A DNA stretch of 57,716 bases from Thermoplasmatales archaeon ex4572_165 (GTDB lineage: Archaea; Thermoplasmatota; E2; DHVEG-1): the NCBI GenBank assembly GCA_002254885.1, contig NJDG01000006.1, positions 1-57,716 of the forward strand. Direction: 5' to 3'. Position 1 is the first letter of the stretch, and every line of letters begins with the position of its first letter. Under the pieces are notes generated by a model. That model did no database searches and was not told the origin of the DNA. It saw nothing but the letters and a program-made list of their open reading frames with translations. The position numbers were made by a program, and so were the translations under genes. Shown here in pieces: positions 8,430 to 17,669 of this stretch.

Positions 8430-10340
8430 TTACACAAATCTTATAGTTTCAAGGTTTTTTAATGCGGTTGTACTAATTCTATATTTTTTATGTACGCTAC
8501 TTGATATATCCAAACATTTAGATTCTTCACCATGACCAAATATTATACGTTCTGGTTTTGGTGACATATTGTTAATAAAGTTCATAAGTTGACGTCTGTC
8601 ACTATGACCTGAAAAACCATCAACGGTTTCAATCATCATGGAAACCTTTATTGTTTGAACGTTTCCACCTGAGGTTATATGAATATCTCTCCATCCTTTC
8701 TGAATACGTCGTCCAAGACTTCCCTCAGCTTGATATCCAACAAACACAATCATACTTTTCTCATTTTCTGCCCATGCTTTAAAATATTCCATTATTGGGC
8801 CCCCTACCATCATACCACTAGTTGCAAGGACAATACAGGATTCAGTGTCATCAATTATTTTTTGTCGCATTTCATGGCCATCTACACGTACGAATACATC
8901 AGATAATAGAGGATTTTTTCCTTTTTGAAACGTTTGAGCTCGTAGTTTACTATTAAGAAACTCAGGATATGCAGTATGAATTGCAGTTGCCTCCCAGATC
9001 ATTCCATCTAGATATATAGGTACTTTTGGAATTGCTTTATCTCGCATTAATTGCTCAAGTACTATCATTACCTCTTGACTTCTACCAACAGCAAAAACAG
9101 GCACTAGTATTTTTCCATTCTTTGATAAACATCTTTTAGCTAATTCCTTTAAATGTTCTGTTGCTTCACGACGACTTGGTTGAAAATCATCTTTTCCCCC
9201 ATACGTTGATTCTACAAAGATGGATTCAAGTCGTGGGAAATGATTTACCGCAGGGTTAAATAACCATGTTTTCTCATATTTAATATCGCCACTAAATGCA
9301 ATATTATACAATCCTTCTCCAATATGAAAATGCGCTATTGATGAACCTAGAATATGACCTGCATTATGAAGAGTCAATCTAATATCAGGTGTGATATCTG
9401 TTGTATTTCCATACTCCAAAGGTATGCAATGTTTGATTACCTCACGAACATGTTCCGCCGAATATGGTATTTTTTTTGCATCTGCTGCTGCAACTTTTAA
9501 ATAATCCATATGTAAAAGAGTCATCATGTCCCTTGTTGGTGCAGTGCAATAAACTGGACCATCAAATCCATATTTATATAACAGAGGCAATAATCCAGCG
9601 TGATCAAGATGAGCATGCGTTATAATGACTGCATCGGTTTTTTCAATTGGTAACATCTCAGGGAAATGTAAATATGGTGATCCTGCCTTATCACTTGAAA
9701 CATCAACTCCAACATCTATCAATATTTTGCTGTCTTGTGTTGTAAGAAGACTACATGAACGACCTACCTGTCGAAAACCACCCAGACTTGTGACTCTTAC
9801 ATATTGTTCTCCTTCTGAAATACCTCGATGTAATCTTCTTCCAACTTTTCGAAGGATTTCCTTTCTTGATTCACTCTCCAGCCTTAAAAAACCTCTGATA
9901 TCTTTCACGGTTTTTGATTGCAGAGGCGGTGTACGAATAATACGTGGTGACCAGTGAATCTTTTTACGAATCTCATTTAAATATTTTCCTTGTTTACCAA
10001 TAGCAACACCTGGTTTTACGGCTTCAATTGTTACCTCGCCCATATCAGGTTGAAAATAGATATTTGTAATCTCTGCTTCTTCTGGGATTATCCGATTGAT
10101 TTCCTTTTCTGCTTTGTCTTCATCTGTAATTACAGAGGGATGAGGGCGAATCACAATTCGTTTCTGAAGCATTTTTGCTAGCTGTTTGATAAGATCATCC
10201 CTATCTGCAAATTTGTCAGGATGCTTAGTATATAAAGCAACAATAGCCCCTTCAAATTCAACATTTGAAACATCAATGCTAGGAGGAACTGTTGCTCTGA
10301 CTTTTCCTTTTATTTCACGTAGTACATCTTCTGCGGTCAT
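8430..10340 (-). CDS. fttA: KH-domain beta-CASP ribonuclease aCPSF1 (FttA)
   Basis: aCPSF1/FttA is the archaeal CPSF73-like nuclease that ends transcription by cutting nascent RNA at U-rich sites. The protein has two N-terminal KH domains (KH loop VAIGKQGKYLNEI near residue 115). A metallo-beta-lactamase domain follows with THAHLDHAG (Zn ligands, residues 242-247), the GHILGSS motif and FSGDI. The beta-CASP domain has FAVGRSQEVM, the late motif GYQAEGSLG and a FSGHSDR/FGHGEES end. The length of about 636 residues is normal. The ATG at 10340 is chosen because GTGATT precedes it; a GTG at 10349 would add three residues. It is followed on the same strand by no close gene, and the proteasome gene lies upstream. 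Confidence 0.95.
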   Translation of the reverse strand: MTAEDVLREIKGKVRATVPPSIDVSNVEFEGAIVALYTKHPDKFADRDDLIKQLAKMLQKRIVIRPHPSVITDEDKAEKEINRIIPEEAEITNIYFQPDMGEVTIEAVKPGVAIGKQGKYLNEIRKKIHWSPRIIRTPPLQSKTVKDIRGFLRLESESRKEILRKVGRRLHRGISEGEQYVRVTSLGGFRQVGRSCSLLTTQDSKILIDVGVDVSSDKAGSPYLHFPEMLPIEKTDAVIITHAHLDHAGLLPLLYKYGFDGPVYCTAPTRDMMTLLHMDYLKVAAADAKKIPYSAEHVREVIKHCIPLEYGNTTDITPDIRLTLHNAGHILGSSIAHFHIGEGLYNIAFSGDIKYEKTWLFNPAVNHFPRLESIFVESTYGGKDDFQPSRREATEHLKELAKRCLSKNGKILVPVFAVGRSQEVMIVLEQLMRDKAIPKVPIYLDGMIWEATAIHTAYPEFLNSKLRAQTFQKGKNPLLSDVFVRVDGHEMRQKIIDDTESCIVLATSGMMVGGPIMEYFKAWAENEKSMIVFVGYQAEGSLGRRIQKGWRDIHITSGGNVQTIKVSMMIETVDGFSGHSDRRQLMNFINNMSPKPERIIFGHGEESKCLDISSSVHKKYRISTTALKNLETIRFV

Positions 10341-10457
10341 AAAAATCACACAATAAATATTTTGTTACTTGTTTTGTTTTAGAATATTAAATGAAATAAT
10401 AATCCACTCAATTATTGAGTGGAAAGAAACCAGATTATTAGAAATAATTTAATTAAA

Positions 10458-11096
10458 TTAATTGTTTTTGATGTTGTCTCTTCTTCTTTTAACTTCATCT
10501 TCTGGAATCTGCTTGAATCCATCTTTTGAAATAACAGCAACAGCAATATTTCCACCAGATGCCGAATCTCTTGCGATAGCTGAAGATATAGCACGGATTG
10601 CAAGGTTAACTCCATCATCTTCGGCCATATTATCGCGATAATGATCCTCTAGGACACCAAATACATATGGGGAACCAGATCCTGCAGAAGTATAATCATC
10701 AGGAATCGAGCCACCTGCTGCATCTAATGAATACACATGTCCGCCCGTTGTATCAAAACCACCTAAGACTAATTGAACATAGTAAGGCATAAATTTTCTT
10801 TGATTCATAATATTAGACATCAAAGTTGCAGCACTTTCCACCGGAATTGGGGTTTCACGTTTTAAGCGGTAAAGATTTGCTTCTGCACTGAGATAACGAG
10901 CAAGTACTTGTAAATCACCCACAAGACCTGCAGTTGCAAGAGCAAGGTGATCATCTATTCGATATAATTTTTTTGTTTTTTTATGGGCAATTAATGTACC
11001 CATGGTTGCTCGTTGTTCTGTTGCAATAATTACACAATCTTTGCAGACTAAACCTAAAGTTGTTGTACCAGTTTTTTTTAAATTCTCAGTTGACAT
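10458..11096 (-). CDS. psmB: Proteasome beta subunit, N-terminal nucleophile hydrolase
   Basis: The catalytic subunit of the archaeal 20S proteasome, 212 residues. A ten-residue propeptide ends in Gly10, and cleavage before Thr11 gives the nucleophile (TTTLGLVCKD). Mature position 17 is Glu within ATEQRATMG, where many homologues have Asp; the Thermoplasma acidophilum enzyme also has Glu here. The Lys of HKKTKKLYRID corresponds to catalytic Lys33. ATAGLVGD and SAGSGSPY are further family signatures. A strong Shine-Dalgarno (GAGGAGAT) precedes the ATG. The alpha subunit is not in this window. Confidence 0.96.
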   Translation of the reverse strand: MSTENLKKTGTTTLGLVCKDCVIIATEQRATMGTLIAHKKTKKLYRIDDHLALATAGLVGDLQVLARYLSAEANLYRLKRETPIPVESAATLMSNIMNQRKFMPYYVQLVLGGFDTTGGHVYSLDAAGGSIPDDYTSAGSGSPYVFGVLEDHYRDNMAEDDGVNLAIRAISSAIARDSASGGNIAVAVISKDGFKQIPEDEVKRRRDNIKNN

Positions 11097-11144
11097 TATA
11101 TCTCCTCAAAATCTTGAAAAATTCAAAACCACAATTCTATTGCC

Positions 11145-11154
11145 TTTATAAATA
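11145..11154 (-). promoter_or_regulatory. TATA box of psmB
   Basis: On the minus strand the sequence reads TATTTATAAA, about 55 bases before the psmB start. This would place the transcript start near 11120 and leave a short leader that includes the GAGGAGAT ribosome binding site. Confidence 0.55.
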
Positions 11155-11255
11155 GTTTGCGTAATTGTTCATTTAATTATTAAAGGAAATTTATATATAA
11201 TTCTCGTGCACAATATGCTTAAATAGTTCCGGATACATTGCAATAATAAGAATAT

Positions 11256-12374
11256 ATGACAACATTAATACTCAACATCGATAGAGATGATGATTTCGGG
11301 AGAAAAGCAAATTTAAAGAGTCCAATTTTAGGCATTAATGAGAATAAACATGCTGCACAAGCATTTGGAGAAGCGGACCCTGAAGACTCTGATTTAAATG
11401 CAATATATTATGCAATTTCATTATTTAAAAGATTGAATCAAGAAGGGAAAAATGTTGAAATTGCAACATTATGTGGCCACATGAATGTTGGTATAAAATC
11501 AGATGAAATTATTTCTGAACAACTTGAAAAAGTTATTGAACAAACCAATGCAACAGATGTCATCCTTGTTACAGATGGTGCAGAAGATGATTACATCATC
11601 CCCATTATTCAATCACGAATTAAAATTACTTCTATTCAACGGGTTTCTATTAAACAAAGCAGGCAACTGGAAGACACCTATTATCGAGTCTTAAAAATGC
11701 TTGATGATGAAAAAGTACAAAAACAATTTCTTTTACCCATATCTCTTGTTTTAATTGTATGGTCCCTATTTGTTCTTTTTAACCTTGGTTCCAGCGGTTT
11801 TGGAGCTACCATCATGACCCTTGGCCTATATCTTTTAGTTCGAGTATTTCGCCTTGAACGAACGATTTCATATATGATAAAAGAAATAAAATCAGGGTTT
11901 TTAACAGGTAAATTAACTATTTATACAACCATCATTGGAATCGTGGTTCTCATCGCAACTCTTTTTATTGCATTTGCAAACTCTAATGCAACCTATGAAA
12001 ATGAACTACTTGAAATATTAACATTTATGTCAAATATGGTATGGGGAATTGTAATTGCTGGATTACTTTTTGTAATTGGATATGTTGTTGATTCTTATGT
12101 GAAAGAAAAAAGGGCATTATGGGCATATTGGATTTATCCATTTTCTCTTCTTGCTTTTGGTTTTATTTCTTCTGCAATTTTTGAATCTCTACTCAAGGCA
12201 TTAATAAACTGGCCAGAAACATTTTATATTGAACCTTTTTTCACCCCATTCTTCATTGGGAACACATTAACTGGCATTATGATATCTATTGTTGGAGCAG
12301 TTACATACCATTACATTAAAGACATGTATGAATTAAAACAAAATGAATTAACCATTGAAAATCAAACATTATAG
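11256..12374 (+). CDS. DUF373 family integral membrane protein
   Basis: This 372-residue protein matches the archaeal DUF373 pattern. A soluble N-terminal domain of about 150 residues begins TTLILNIDRDDDFGRKA and includes VTDGAEDDYIIPIIQSR. It is followed by five to six hydrophobic segments between residues about 163 and 355 (for example FLLPISLVLIVWSLFVLF and GIVIAGLLFVIGYVV). The function of the family is unknown. CTTAAATAG about 35 bases upstream may be its TATA box. The MptE gene follows after 12 bases, so the two are probably co-transcribed. Confidence 0.85.
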   Translation: MTTLILNIDRDDDFGRKANLKSPILGINENKHAAQAFGEADPEDSDLNAIYYAISLFKRLNQEGKNVEIATLCGHMNVGIKSDEIISEQLEKVIEQTNATDVILVTDGAEDDYIIPIIQSRIKITSIQRVSIKQSRQLEDTYYRVLKMLDDEKVQKQFLLPISLVLIVWSLFVLFNLGSSGFGATIMTLGLYLLVRVFRLERTISYMIKEIKSGFLTGKLTIYTTIIGIVVLIATLFIAFANSNATYENELLEILTFMSNMVWGIVIAGLLFVIGYVVDSYVKEKRALWAYWIYPFSLLAFGFISSAIFESLLKALINWPETFYIEPFFTPFFIGNTLTGIMISIVGAVTYHYIKDMYELKQNELTIENQTL

Positions 12375-12386
12375 AAAGAAAAAATT

Positions 12387-13085
12387 ATGATTTTTAAGAA
12401 CTGGGAACCAATTTACAAAGAAATCATTTCGGATTTTTCATTTTTAGAATATGATGACATCATTTCAGCAGAACTTTTGAACTCTCTCCTTCAAAAACAT
12501 CAAAACTTTACTTCTTTATCTTCCATTTCCAAAATAATATACAATAAAACTGTTGTAATCATTGGTGCTGGATCGCAAGTATTAGAAATTATTAAGAGTC
12601 ATCGGGAAATAATTGAAAAAAATGTTTGTATCGCAGCAGATGGTGCAACAACTGCATTGCTAAAACAAAATATACTACCTGAGATTATTGTGACTGATTT
12701 AGATGGGAATATTGAAGATCAGATATATTCAAATAAAAAAGGCAGTATTATTGTTGTTCATGCACATGGAGATAACATTCAAACAATCAAAAAATTTGTA
12801 CCAATCATTCCAAAAACTATTTCTGGAACTATTCAATCAGATCCCCATCCATATGAGTATGTTTCCAATATCGGAGGTTTTACTGATGGAGATAGATCTG
12901 TATTTCTTGCAGAACATTTCAAAGCAAAATCAATATATCTAATTGGTTTTGATTTTCATGGCCCCATTGGAAAGTTTTCATGTCCAAAGAATAAAAATTT
13001 AGATAAAAAAAGAAAAAAACTTCTATGGGCTGAAAAACTTATTTCCTCAATAAATAAAAATCATTATATCCAATTTCTAGAATGA
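12387..13085 (+). CDS. mptE: 6-hydroxymethyl-7,8-dihydropterin pyrophosphokinase, archaeal MptE type
   Basis: MptE (DUF115) transfers pyrophosphate to 6-hydroxymethyl-dihydropterin on the route to tetrahydromethanopterin or folate-type cofactors, replacing bacterial FolK. The motifs VVIIGAGSQVLE, CIAADGATTALL, IIVTDLDGN, VHAHGDN, NIGGFTDGDRSV and IYLIGFDFHG match the family in order. The length is 232 residues. It lies 12 bases behind the DUF373 gene and runs convergently into the transporter gene at 13100. Identification rests on these motifs; the biochemical assignment is family knowledge. Confidence 0.88.
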   Translation: MIFKNWEPIYKEIISDFSFLEYDDIISAELLNSLLQKHQNFTSLSSISKIIYNKTVVIIGAGSQVLEIIKSHREIIEKNVCIAADGATTALLKQNILPEIIVTDLDGNIEDQIYSNKKGSIIVVHAHGDNIQTIKKFVPIIPKTISGTIQSDPHPYEYVSNIGGFTDGDRSVFLAEHFKAKSIYLIGFDFHGPIGKFSCPKNKNLDKKRKKLLWAEKLISSINKNHYIQFLE

Positions 13086-13099
13086 ATAGTGTTGTTTTT

Positions 13100-13978
13100 T
13101 CAATTATTCTTTTTTGTGGTTAAATAGATACCAACAAAAATGATTCCGCCACCAATTAATGTAAATTTTGAGGGTATTTGATGAATCCAAGGTAAAATAA
13201 ATGCAAATAATGAAGATCCAATAGGTTCACCAAGTAATGCTACTGATGCAACTGACGCACGCACTTTTCCTAATGACCAATTATAAAATGTATGGCCAAA
13301 AATACCAGATATTGCCGCCATTGATAAAATAATGATTAGATCACTTAATGAAATCATAATTAATGATGTATTAAAAAAGATACAGAAAAAGAAGAGAACA
13401 ATTGTTGATATGCTATATACTACAAAAACATAAGGAATTACAGATATTTGACTACGAAGATGTCTTCCACCAAGAATATATAACCCTGCTGCAACCCCAC
13501 CAGCCCATGCAAGTATATTTCCTTGAAATGAATCAATTGATGATACAAATCCATAATTACCATATACTAATACAATTACACCAAAAAATGAAATGATGAT
13601 ACCGATTACGTGAAAAAAAGATAATCTTTCTTTTAATAAAAAATGTGAAATTGGCCCTACAATAATTGGATGAGCAGTAACAAGGATAACAGAACTTGCA
13701 ACAGACGTCATTTTTAATGATGTCACCCAAAAAGCAAAATGTACCGCAAGGATAATACCAATACCAACCATCATCAAATATTGTTTTTTTGAAATTTGAA
13801 AAAGTTCATCAAAATTTCTTTTTTTAACTAATAAAATACTCAAAATAATCAGAGTTGTAAAAAGCATTCGATAAAAAGAAATAAGCAATGCAGAAGCAGT
13901 ACATGAAACAATCAATACTGAAGCAATTGAAACACTTAGAATTGAGATGAATAATACAAAAGATGCTTTTTCAACCAT
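13100..13978 (-). CDS. EamA/DMT-family membrane transporter
   Basis: The 292-residue protein has about ten predicted transmembrane helices arranged as two EamA repeats. The first ends near SFFGVIVLVYGN, and the second ends with EPIGSSLFAFILPWIHQIPSKFTLIGGGIIFVGIYL, a typical EamA C-terminal repeat. DMT-family members export amino acids, nucleosides or other metabolites; the substrate cannot be read from sequence. The upstream 395 bases contain a structured element (14066-14125) that may belong to its leader. No clear Shine-Dalgarno precedes the ATG. Confidence 0.88.
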   Translation of the reverse strand: MVEKASFVLFISILSVSIASVLIVSCTASALLISFYRMLFTTLIILSILLVKKRNFDELFQISKKQYLMMVGIGIILAVHFAFWVTSLKMTSVASSVILVTAHPIIVGPISHFLLKERLSFFHVIGIIISFFGVIVLVYGNYGFVSSIDSFQGNILAWAGGVAAGLYILGGRHLRSQISVIPYVFVVYSISTIVLFFFCIFFNTSLIMISLSDLIIILSMAAISGIFGHTFYNWSLGKVRASVASVALLGEPIGSSLFAFILPWIHQIPSKFTLIGGGIIFVGIYLTTKKNN

Positions 13979-14373
13979 AGTAAATAAAATATTGATAAAA
14001 AAGTGACTTATTATTGTTTCTTAATAAGAATCATCATTACATTAGAAAAATTCATTAATAAAAGAAAGGAGGAAAGGAAAAATATAGGGGACAAACTTAT
14101 AATAAAAAGTTGTCCTTCCCTCCTTATTCTCCTTTAGTAAATTATGCTATAGCTATTGTTATATTTAAGTTTTTTGAATTAAGTAAAAATAAAACTATAA
14201 ATTTTTATGCAAAAATAATCATATTTTAATGATATATTCCATATTATAAAATTATTAATGATAATATGTTTATATAATCTAATATTAATTAAAATTATAA
14301 ATTATTATGTCAATATGAACAATCAAATATTCCTTTAATAAAAATCATTCTTTACATTTTATAACTTAAAATA
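13979..14373. other. AT-rich intergenic region with a purine/pyrimidine hairpin
   Basis: This 395-base region separates the transporter start from tRNA-Arg. Apart from the inverted repeat at 14066-14125 it is almost entirely A and T with no ORF. A minus-strand TATA-like box (CTTAAATATAAC, about 14160-14171) lies upstream of the hairpin, so a transcript through the hairpin towards the transporter gene is possible. Confidence 0.5.
14066..14125 (-). ncRNA. Candidate structured RNA or leader element with alternative hairpins
   Basis: AAGGAGGAAAGGA (14066-14078) pairs with TCCTTCCCTCCTT (14113-14125) at 12 of 13 positions. Inside it, GGACAAACTT (14089-14098) pairs with AAGTTGTCC (14107-14115), and this second stem uses bases 14113-14115 of the first, so the two cannot form together. 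Read on the minus strand, the inner stem is followed by CCTATATTTTT, a terminator-like end. It could be a small RNA, a leader switch for the transporter at 13978, or only a repeat. Confidence 0.3.
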
Positions 14374-14447
14374 TGCCCGTGTCGGGATTCGAACCCGAGT
14401 AGAAGGCTCCGCAAGCCCTCAGGATATCCAAGCTACCTCACACGGGC
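14374..14447 (-). tRNA. tRNA-Arg (anticodon GCG)
   Basis: On the minus strand the acceptor stem is GCCCGTG/CACGGGC (14447-14441 with 14381-14375) with discriminator A at 14374. The D arm contains GTAGCTTGGATATC. The anticodon loop TTGCGGA gives GCG, which reads CGC and CGU. The T arm is TCGGG-TTCGAAT-CCCGA. No intron and no CCA are encoded. Confidence 0.95.
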
Positions 14448-14523
14448 AGTAACCTTTTTTTTATTCCAGCAACGAATAATCATTCTTTTAATTTTTCCTT
14501 TCAAAAAATGAATATACTTAATA

Positions 14524-15066
14524 TTATTTGATAATGTCAACCATTGCAACCTTTTCAAGTATTAAATCTTCTAATGAATCTTTTGATATTGTTTGTATCT
14601 CTTCTTCTGAAAAACTCCATTGTCTTATTTTTCCAATTGATTGTTTTAATACTGCATCATCTATTTGAATGTTGAATTTTTCAATAAATAATTCTATTGA
14701 ATCATAAAAAATCTTTTTTTGATTATGTTCATTTATAAATATCGCAGCTATTGATGTTTCTCCTTGTTTTATTCCCATTTTTGGAATTGCATGGCTTAAT
14801 TGACATTCTCCGGCAGAATAAAGTAAAATTTCCATTTCAATTGATTGTGTACTCATTTTTTTTCCATTCATCGCTCTAATTGCATGAAAAATAGCAGTCT
14901 CAAGATGGATTTTGCCAAAAATCATTTTCGCATTTAATAATTGAATATGGATGGAATGCTGTTTTGAAAATTGATGAACTAAACTCATATAATTTTCAAC
15001 ATGATCAATCTTAGTTGATCCTCCAATGATTTCATATACCATCTCTTTCATATTGCTATTCCTCAT
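14524..15066 (-). CDS. cgi121: KEOPS complex subunit Cgi121
   Basis: Cgi121 binds the tRNA CCA end and activates the KEOPS complex, which makes the t6A modification at position 37 of ANN-reading tRNAs. The family core is visible as LLNAKMIFGKIHLETAIFHA, IRAMNGKKMSTQ, EMEILLYSAGECQLSHAI and GIKQGETSIAAIF. The protein has 180 residues from the ATG at 15066. An ATG at 15051 (MKEMVYE) is preceded by GAGG nine bases before and may be the real start. The gene overlaps the end of the Hel308 gene, an association common in Euryarchaeota. The other KEOPS genes are not in the window. Confidence 0.9.
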   Translation of the reverse strand: MRNSNMKEMVYEIIGGSTKIDHVENYMSLVHQFSKQHSIHIQLLNAKMIFGKIHLETAIFHAIRAMNGKKMSTQSIEMEILLYSAGECQLSHAIPKMGIKQGETSIAAIFINEHNQKKIFYDSIELFIEKFNIQIDDAVLKQSIGKIRQWSFSEEEIQTISKDSLEDLILEKVAMVDIIK

Positions 15067-17230
15067 TAATGCCTTCTAATGTTGAATCTATTAAACTAGA
15101 ATTTTCACCAATTTGATTTTTTATATTTTCAGCGATTTTTGGGCCAATTGTTTTCACTCGTGCAATTTTTTTAATAGAAACATCTCGTAAATCATTCAAT
15201 GAAGTAAATCCTCCTTTATGTAACGCCCGTGCACGTATTCTTCCAATCCCTTTTAATTTTATGAGCGGCAGAAGTTCTTCTTTACATCCATTTTTTATCC
15301 TCATCAAAAGTTTCGTTAGATGCAATACGGCGTCGGATTGATACATCCGTGCATATTCCCTTGTCGCATGAATCAGCCAATTTGCTGTATCGACAATACC
15401 ATGCACATCACCAGGTCCAACACCATATTTTGAAATTATAAAATCCTCAGATTTTTCATTAACCCAATCACATAGTAAAAAAGCAGTTTTCATATCACTT
15501 AAAAACCATTCATATTCTTCTTCATATGGCAAAGGAGGTTTTTTTAATAAATCATCCTGTATCATTTCAACGTTTTCTTCAACCCATGAATCATTTTTTC
15601 GTAAATACAATGATCTTACATCGGGTGTTGAACTGATAATATGAAGAAATGATATCTCAGAAAAGCTAGTTTTTTTGTTGGATTCTAAGGCACTTTTTAT
15701 TTCAACTGCAGATAATGGATCAATATAAAGAGATGATGTTCTATTTCCAAAAAACGTTGGAATGAAACTTTCATTTTCAATTGTAATAAATTCATTTTGA
15801 TTCAGAAAATCAATAGTTTCATCAATCGTATCATGAAGAGAGTATGATTCAGTTTGAAATGCATAAAACGTGTTATCAATGAATTGGTAGATATCCTGTT
15901 TATTATTCACAAAACCCGTTGCGATAGCTGCAAGTAAATGCATACGCAATGCTGCTTGATTACCAAGTTTTGAATAAATAGGTTCTACTTCACCATGAAG
16001 AAAATTATAAAATATTTTGTCTTTCTTTTGTTCATCTTTTGCAATCGTTATTGCTTCACCATAATTATCAAAACGTGGTCTTCCTGCCCTTCCTGCTTGT
16101 TGTTTATATTCAAGGACCGGAATTGGTTTCATCCCTGAATTCATATCATAGCGCCAGAGATCACGAATAATAACTCTTTTTGCAGGGATGTTCACTCCTG
16201 CAGCAAGTGTTGGTGTTGCAATAATTGTTTTGATGTTCCCTTTTTTAAATTCTTCTTCAATAATTCTTCGTTGATGACTCGCTAGACCCGCATGATGAAA
16301 TGCAACACCTGAATTCATACATTCAAATAGTTGAGTATCAATTGATGTTTGTTCTGCATTTTGTCGTTTAATTTTGTTTATCCCTGTTTCAATGTTATGT
16401 TTTTCATCATCGGTTAATGATTTTTTGACGAGTGTTGAAATTTTTTTTGCAACTGATGAGGTTGACCTTCTTGTATTAACAAAAACTAGCACTTGTCCTT
16501 TATCCTTTAATGCATCATATACAATCTCCAACATAGGATCTTTATATGTTTTATCAATGATCTTTTGAGATCCATTTCCAAAAAAAATCGTATGATCATA
16601 GTGAACACCTTCGTGTAGTGGAACCGGCCTCCAATCTGATTGTATGAGGGTAGCCTGCAGCCATAAAGCCATCTCAGTTGCATTTGCAACCGTTGCAGAA
16701 AGACCTATGATTTGTATATGCTGAGGCATTGATTGAAAACGAGCGATAAGCACTTCTAATGTTGGCCCTCGTGTTGGATCATGTATTAAATGAATTTCAT
16801 CAACAACTACACAATGAATTTCATCCATCCAAGCAGCTTTATGTCGAAAGAGTGAATCAGCTTTCTCTGACGTGCAAATAATGATATCATAGTTAGATAG
16901 TCGAGGATCTGAATCATCTAGATCACCTGTTGATATCCCCACTTTTATACCAATAGACTCAAATTGTTTTAATTCCTCATATTTTTCTTTTGCAAGAGCA
17001 ATAAGAGGTACAATGTATAATGCCTTTCCACCATTTTTTGTTAGACTATGCAGCATAGCAATATATGCAACAAGGCTTTTTCCACTAGCAGTAGGAATAG
17101 ATAGTAAAACATTTTTTCCATTGACAACATATGGAATTGTTTCTGCTTGAGGGGGATATAGTGTTTCAATATCCTGTTTTTCTATAATAGAAATTATAGA
17201 TTTGTCTATTGGAATTTCAGAAACATGCAT
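15056..17230 (-). CDS. hel308: ATP-dependent DNA helicase Hel308
   Basis: Hel308 is a 3'-5' Ski2-like superfamily 2 helicase that acts at stalled replication forks. The protein has about 724 residues. It shows a Q-motif region (YPPQAETIPYVV), Walker A IPTASGKS (residues 45-52), the DEIH box (144-147), GLSATVANATEM, the domain 2 motif QQAGRAGRPRF, and a C-terminal helix-hairpin-helix region (LIKLKGIGRIRARALHKGG). The ATG at 17230 is chosen because GGGGGGTGT lies just before it and the family starts with a short MxVSExP-like segment; an ATG at 17263 would add 11 residues. Confidence 0.95.
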   Translation of the reverse strand: MHVSEIPIDKSIISIIEKQDIETLYPPQAETIPYVVNGKNVLLSIPTASGKSLVAYIAMLHSLTKNGGKALYIVPLIALAKEKYEELKQFESIGIKVGISTGDLDDSDPRLSNYDIIICTSEKADSLFRHKAAWMDEIHCVVVDEIHLIHDPTRGPTLEVLIARFQSMPQHIQIIGLSATVANATEMALWLQATLIQSDWRPVPLHEGVHYDHTIFFGNGSQKIIDKTYKDPMLEIVYDALKDKGQVLVFVNTRRSTSSVAKKISTLVKKSLTDDEKHNIETGINKIKRQNAEQTSIDTQLFECMNSGVAFHHAGLASHQRRIIEEEFKKGNIKTIIATPTLAAGVNIPAKRVIIRDLWRYDMNSGMKPIPVLEYKQQAGRAGRPRFDNYGEAITIAKDEQKKDKIFYNFLHGEVEPIYSKLGNQAALRMHLLAAIATGFVNNKQDIYQFIDNTFYAFQTESYSLHDTIDETIDFLNQNEFITIENESFIPTFFGNRTSSLYIDPLSAVEIKSALESNKKTSFSEISFLHIISSTPDVRSLYLRKNDSWVEENVEMIQDDLLKKPPLPYEEEYEWFLSDMKTAFLLCDWVNEKSEDFIISKYGVGPGDVHGIVDTANWLIHATREYARMYQSDAVLHLTKLLMRIKNGCKEELLPLIKLKGIGRIRARALHKGGFTSLNDLRDVSIKKIARVKTIGPKIAENIKNQIGENSSLIDSTLEGINEE

Positions 17231-17305
17231 TTTTACACCCCCCAAAATGCGCTTATACGTCAAAAACTTTATTCATAATAACCTAGTTCCATGTCTTTGA
17301 TATAA

Positions 17306-17617
17306 ATGGGCCGAAGACAGACAATGCAAGAGAAGTATAAAATTCAAATGAAAGCTTATCGAAAGAAGAAAATGAAGGTTGATAACACCCCATTTCTTCC
17401 GGCTAGTGAAAAGGTATATGTAATGAATACCTTAGACCCAACAGATAAAATCAAAGCAGAAGTATTGAAGACAAAAGAAAAAGATCACCGCCTTACCATT
17501 ACAAGCCTTGCATGTCCAAAATGTGGTGAACCCATGAGTTGGGATTCAAAATGGGAAGCTTTTACATGTTTAAAACATGAGAAAAAAGCTATTTTTGAGA
17601 TTGTAAAAGAAGAATAA
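17306..17617 (+). CDS. Small zinc-binding protein of unknown function
   Basis: This basic 103-residue protein has an N-terminal Lys/Arg-rich helix (QEKYKIQMKAYRKKKMK) and a C-terminal metal-binding knuckle, CPKCGEPMSWD, followed by FTCLKHEKKA. The four ligands look like two Cys of CPKC plus a Cys and a His. It is divergent from hel308 and 52 bases before aIF5A. Nucleic-acid or ribosome binding is plausible from charge and zinc knuckle, but no family is recognised. A second ATG at 17324 is a possible start. Confidence 0.75.
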   Translation: MGRRQTMQEKYKIQMKAYRKKKMKVDNTPFLPASEKVYVMNTLDPTDKIKAEVLKTKEKDHRLTITSLACPKCGEPMSWDSKWEAFTCLKHEKKAIFEIVKEE

Positions 17618-17669
17618 CAATAAAAAAAAGATTTAAAAACTTAAATGAATTATCTGAGGTATTGATATA

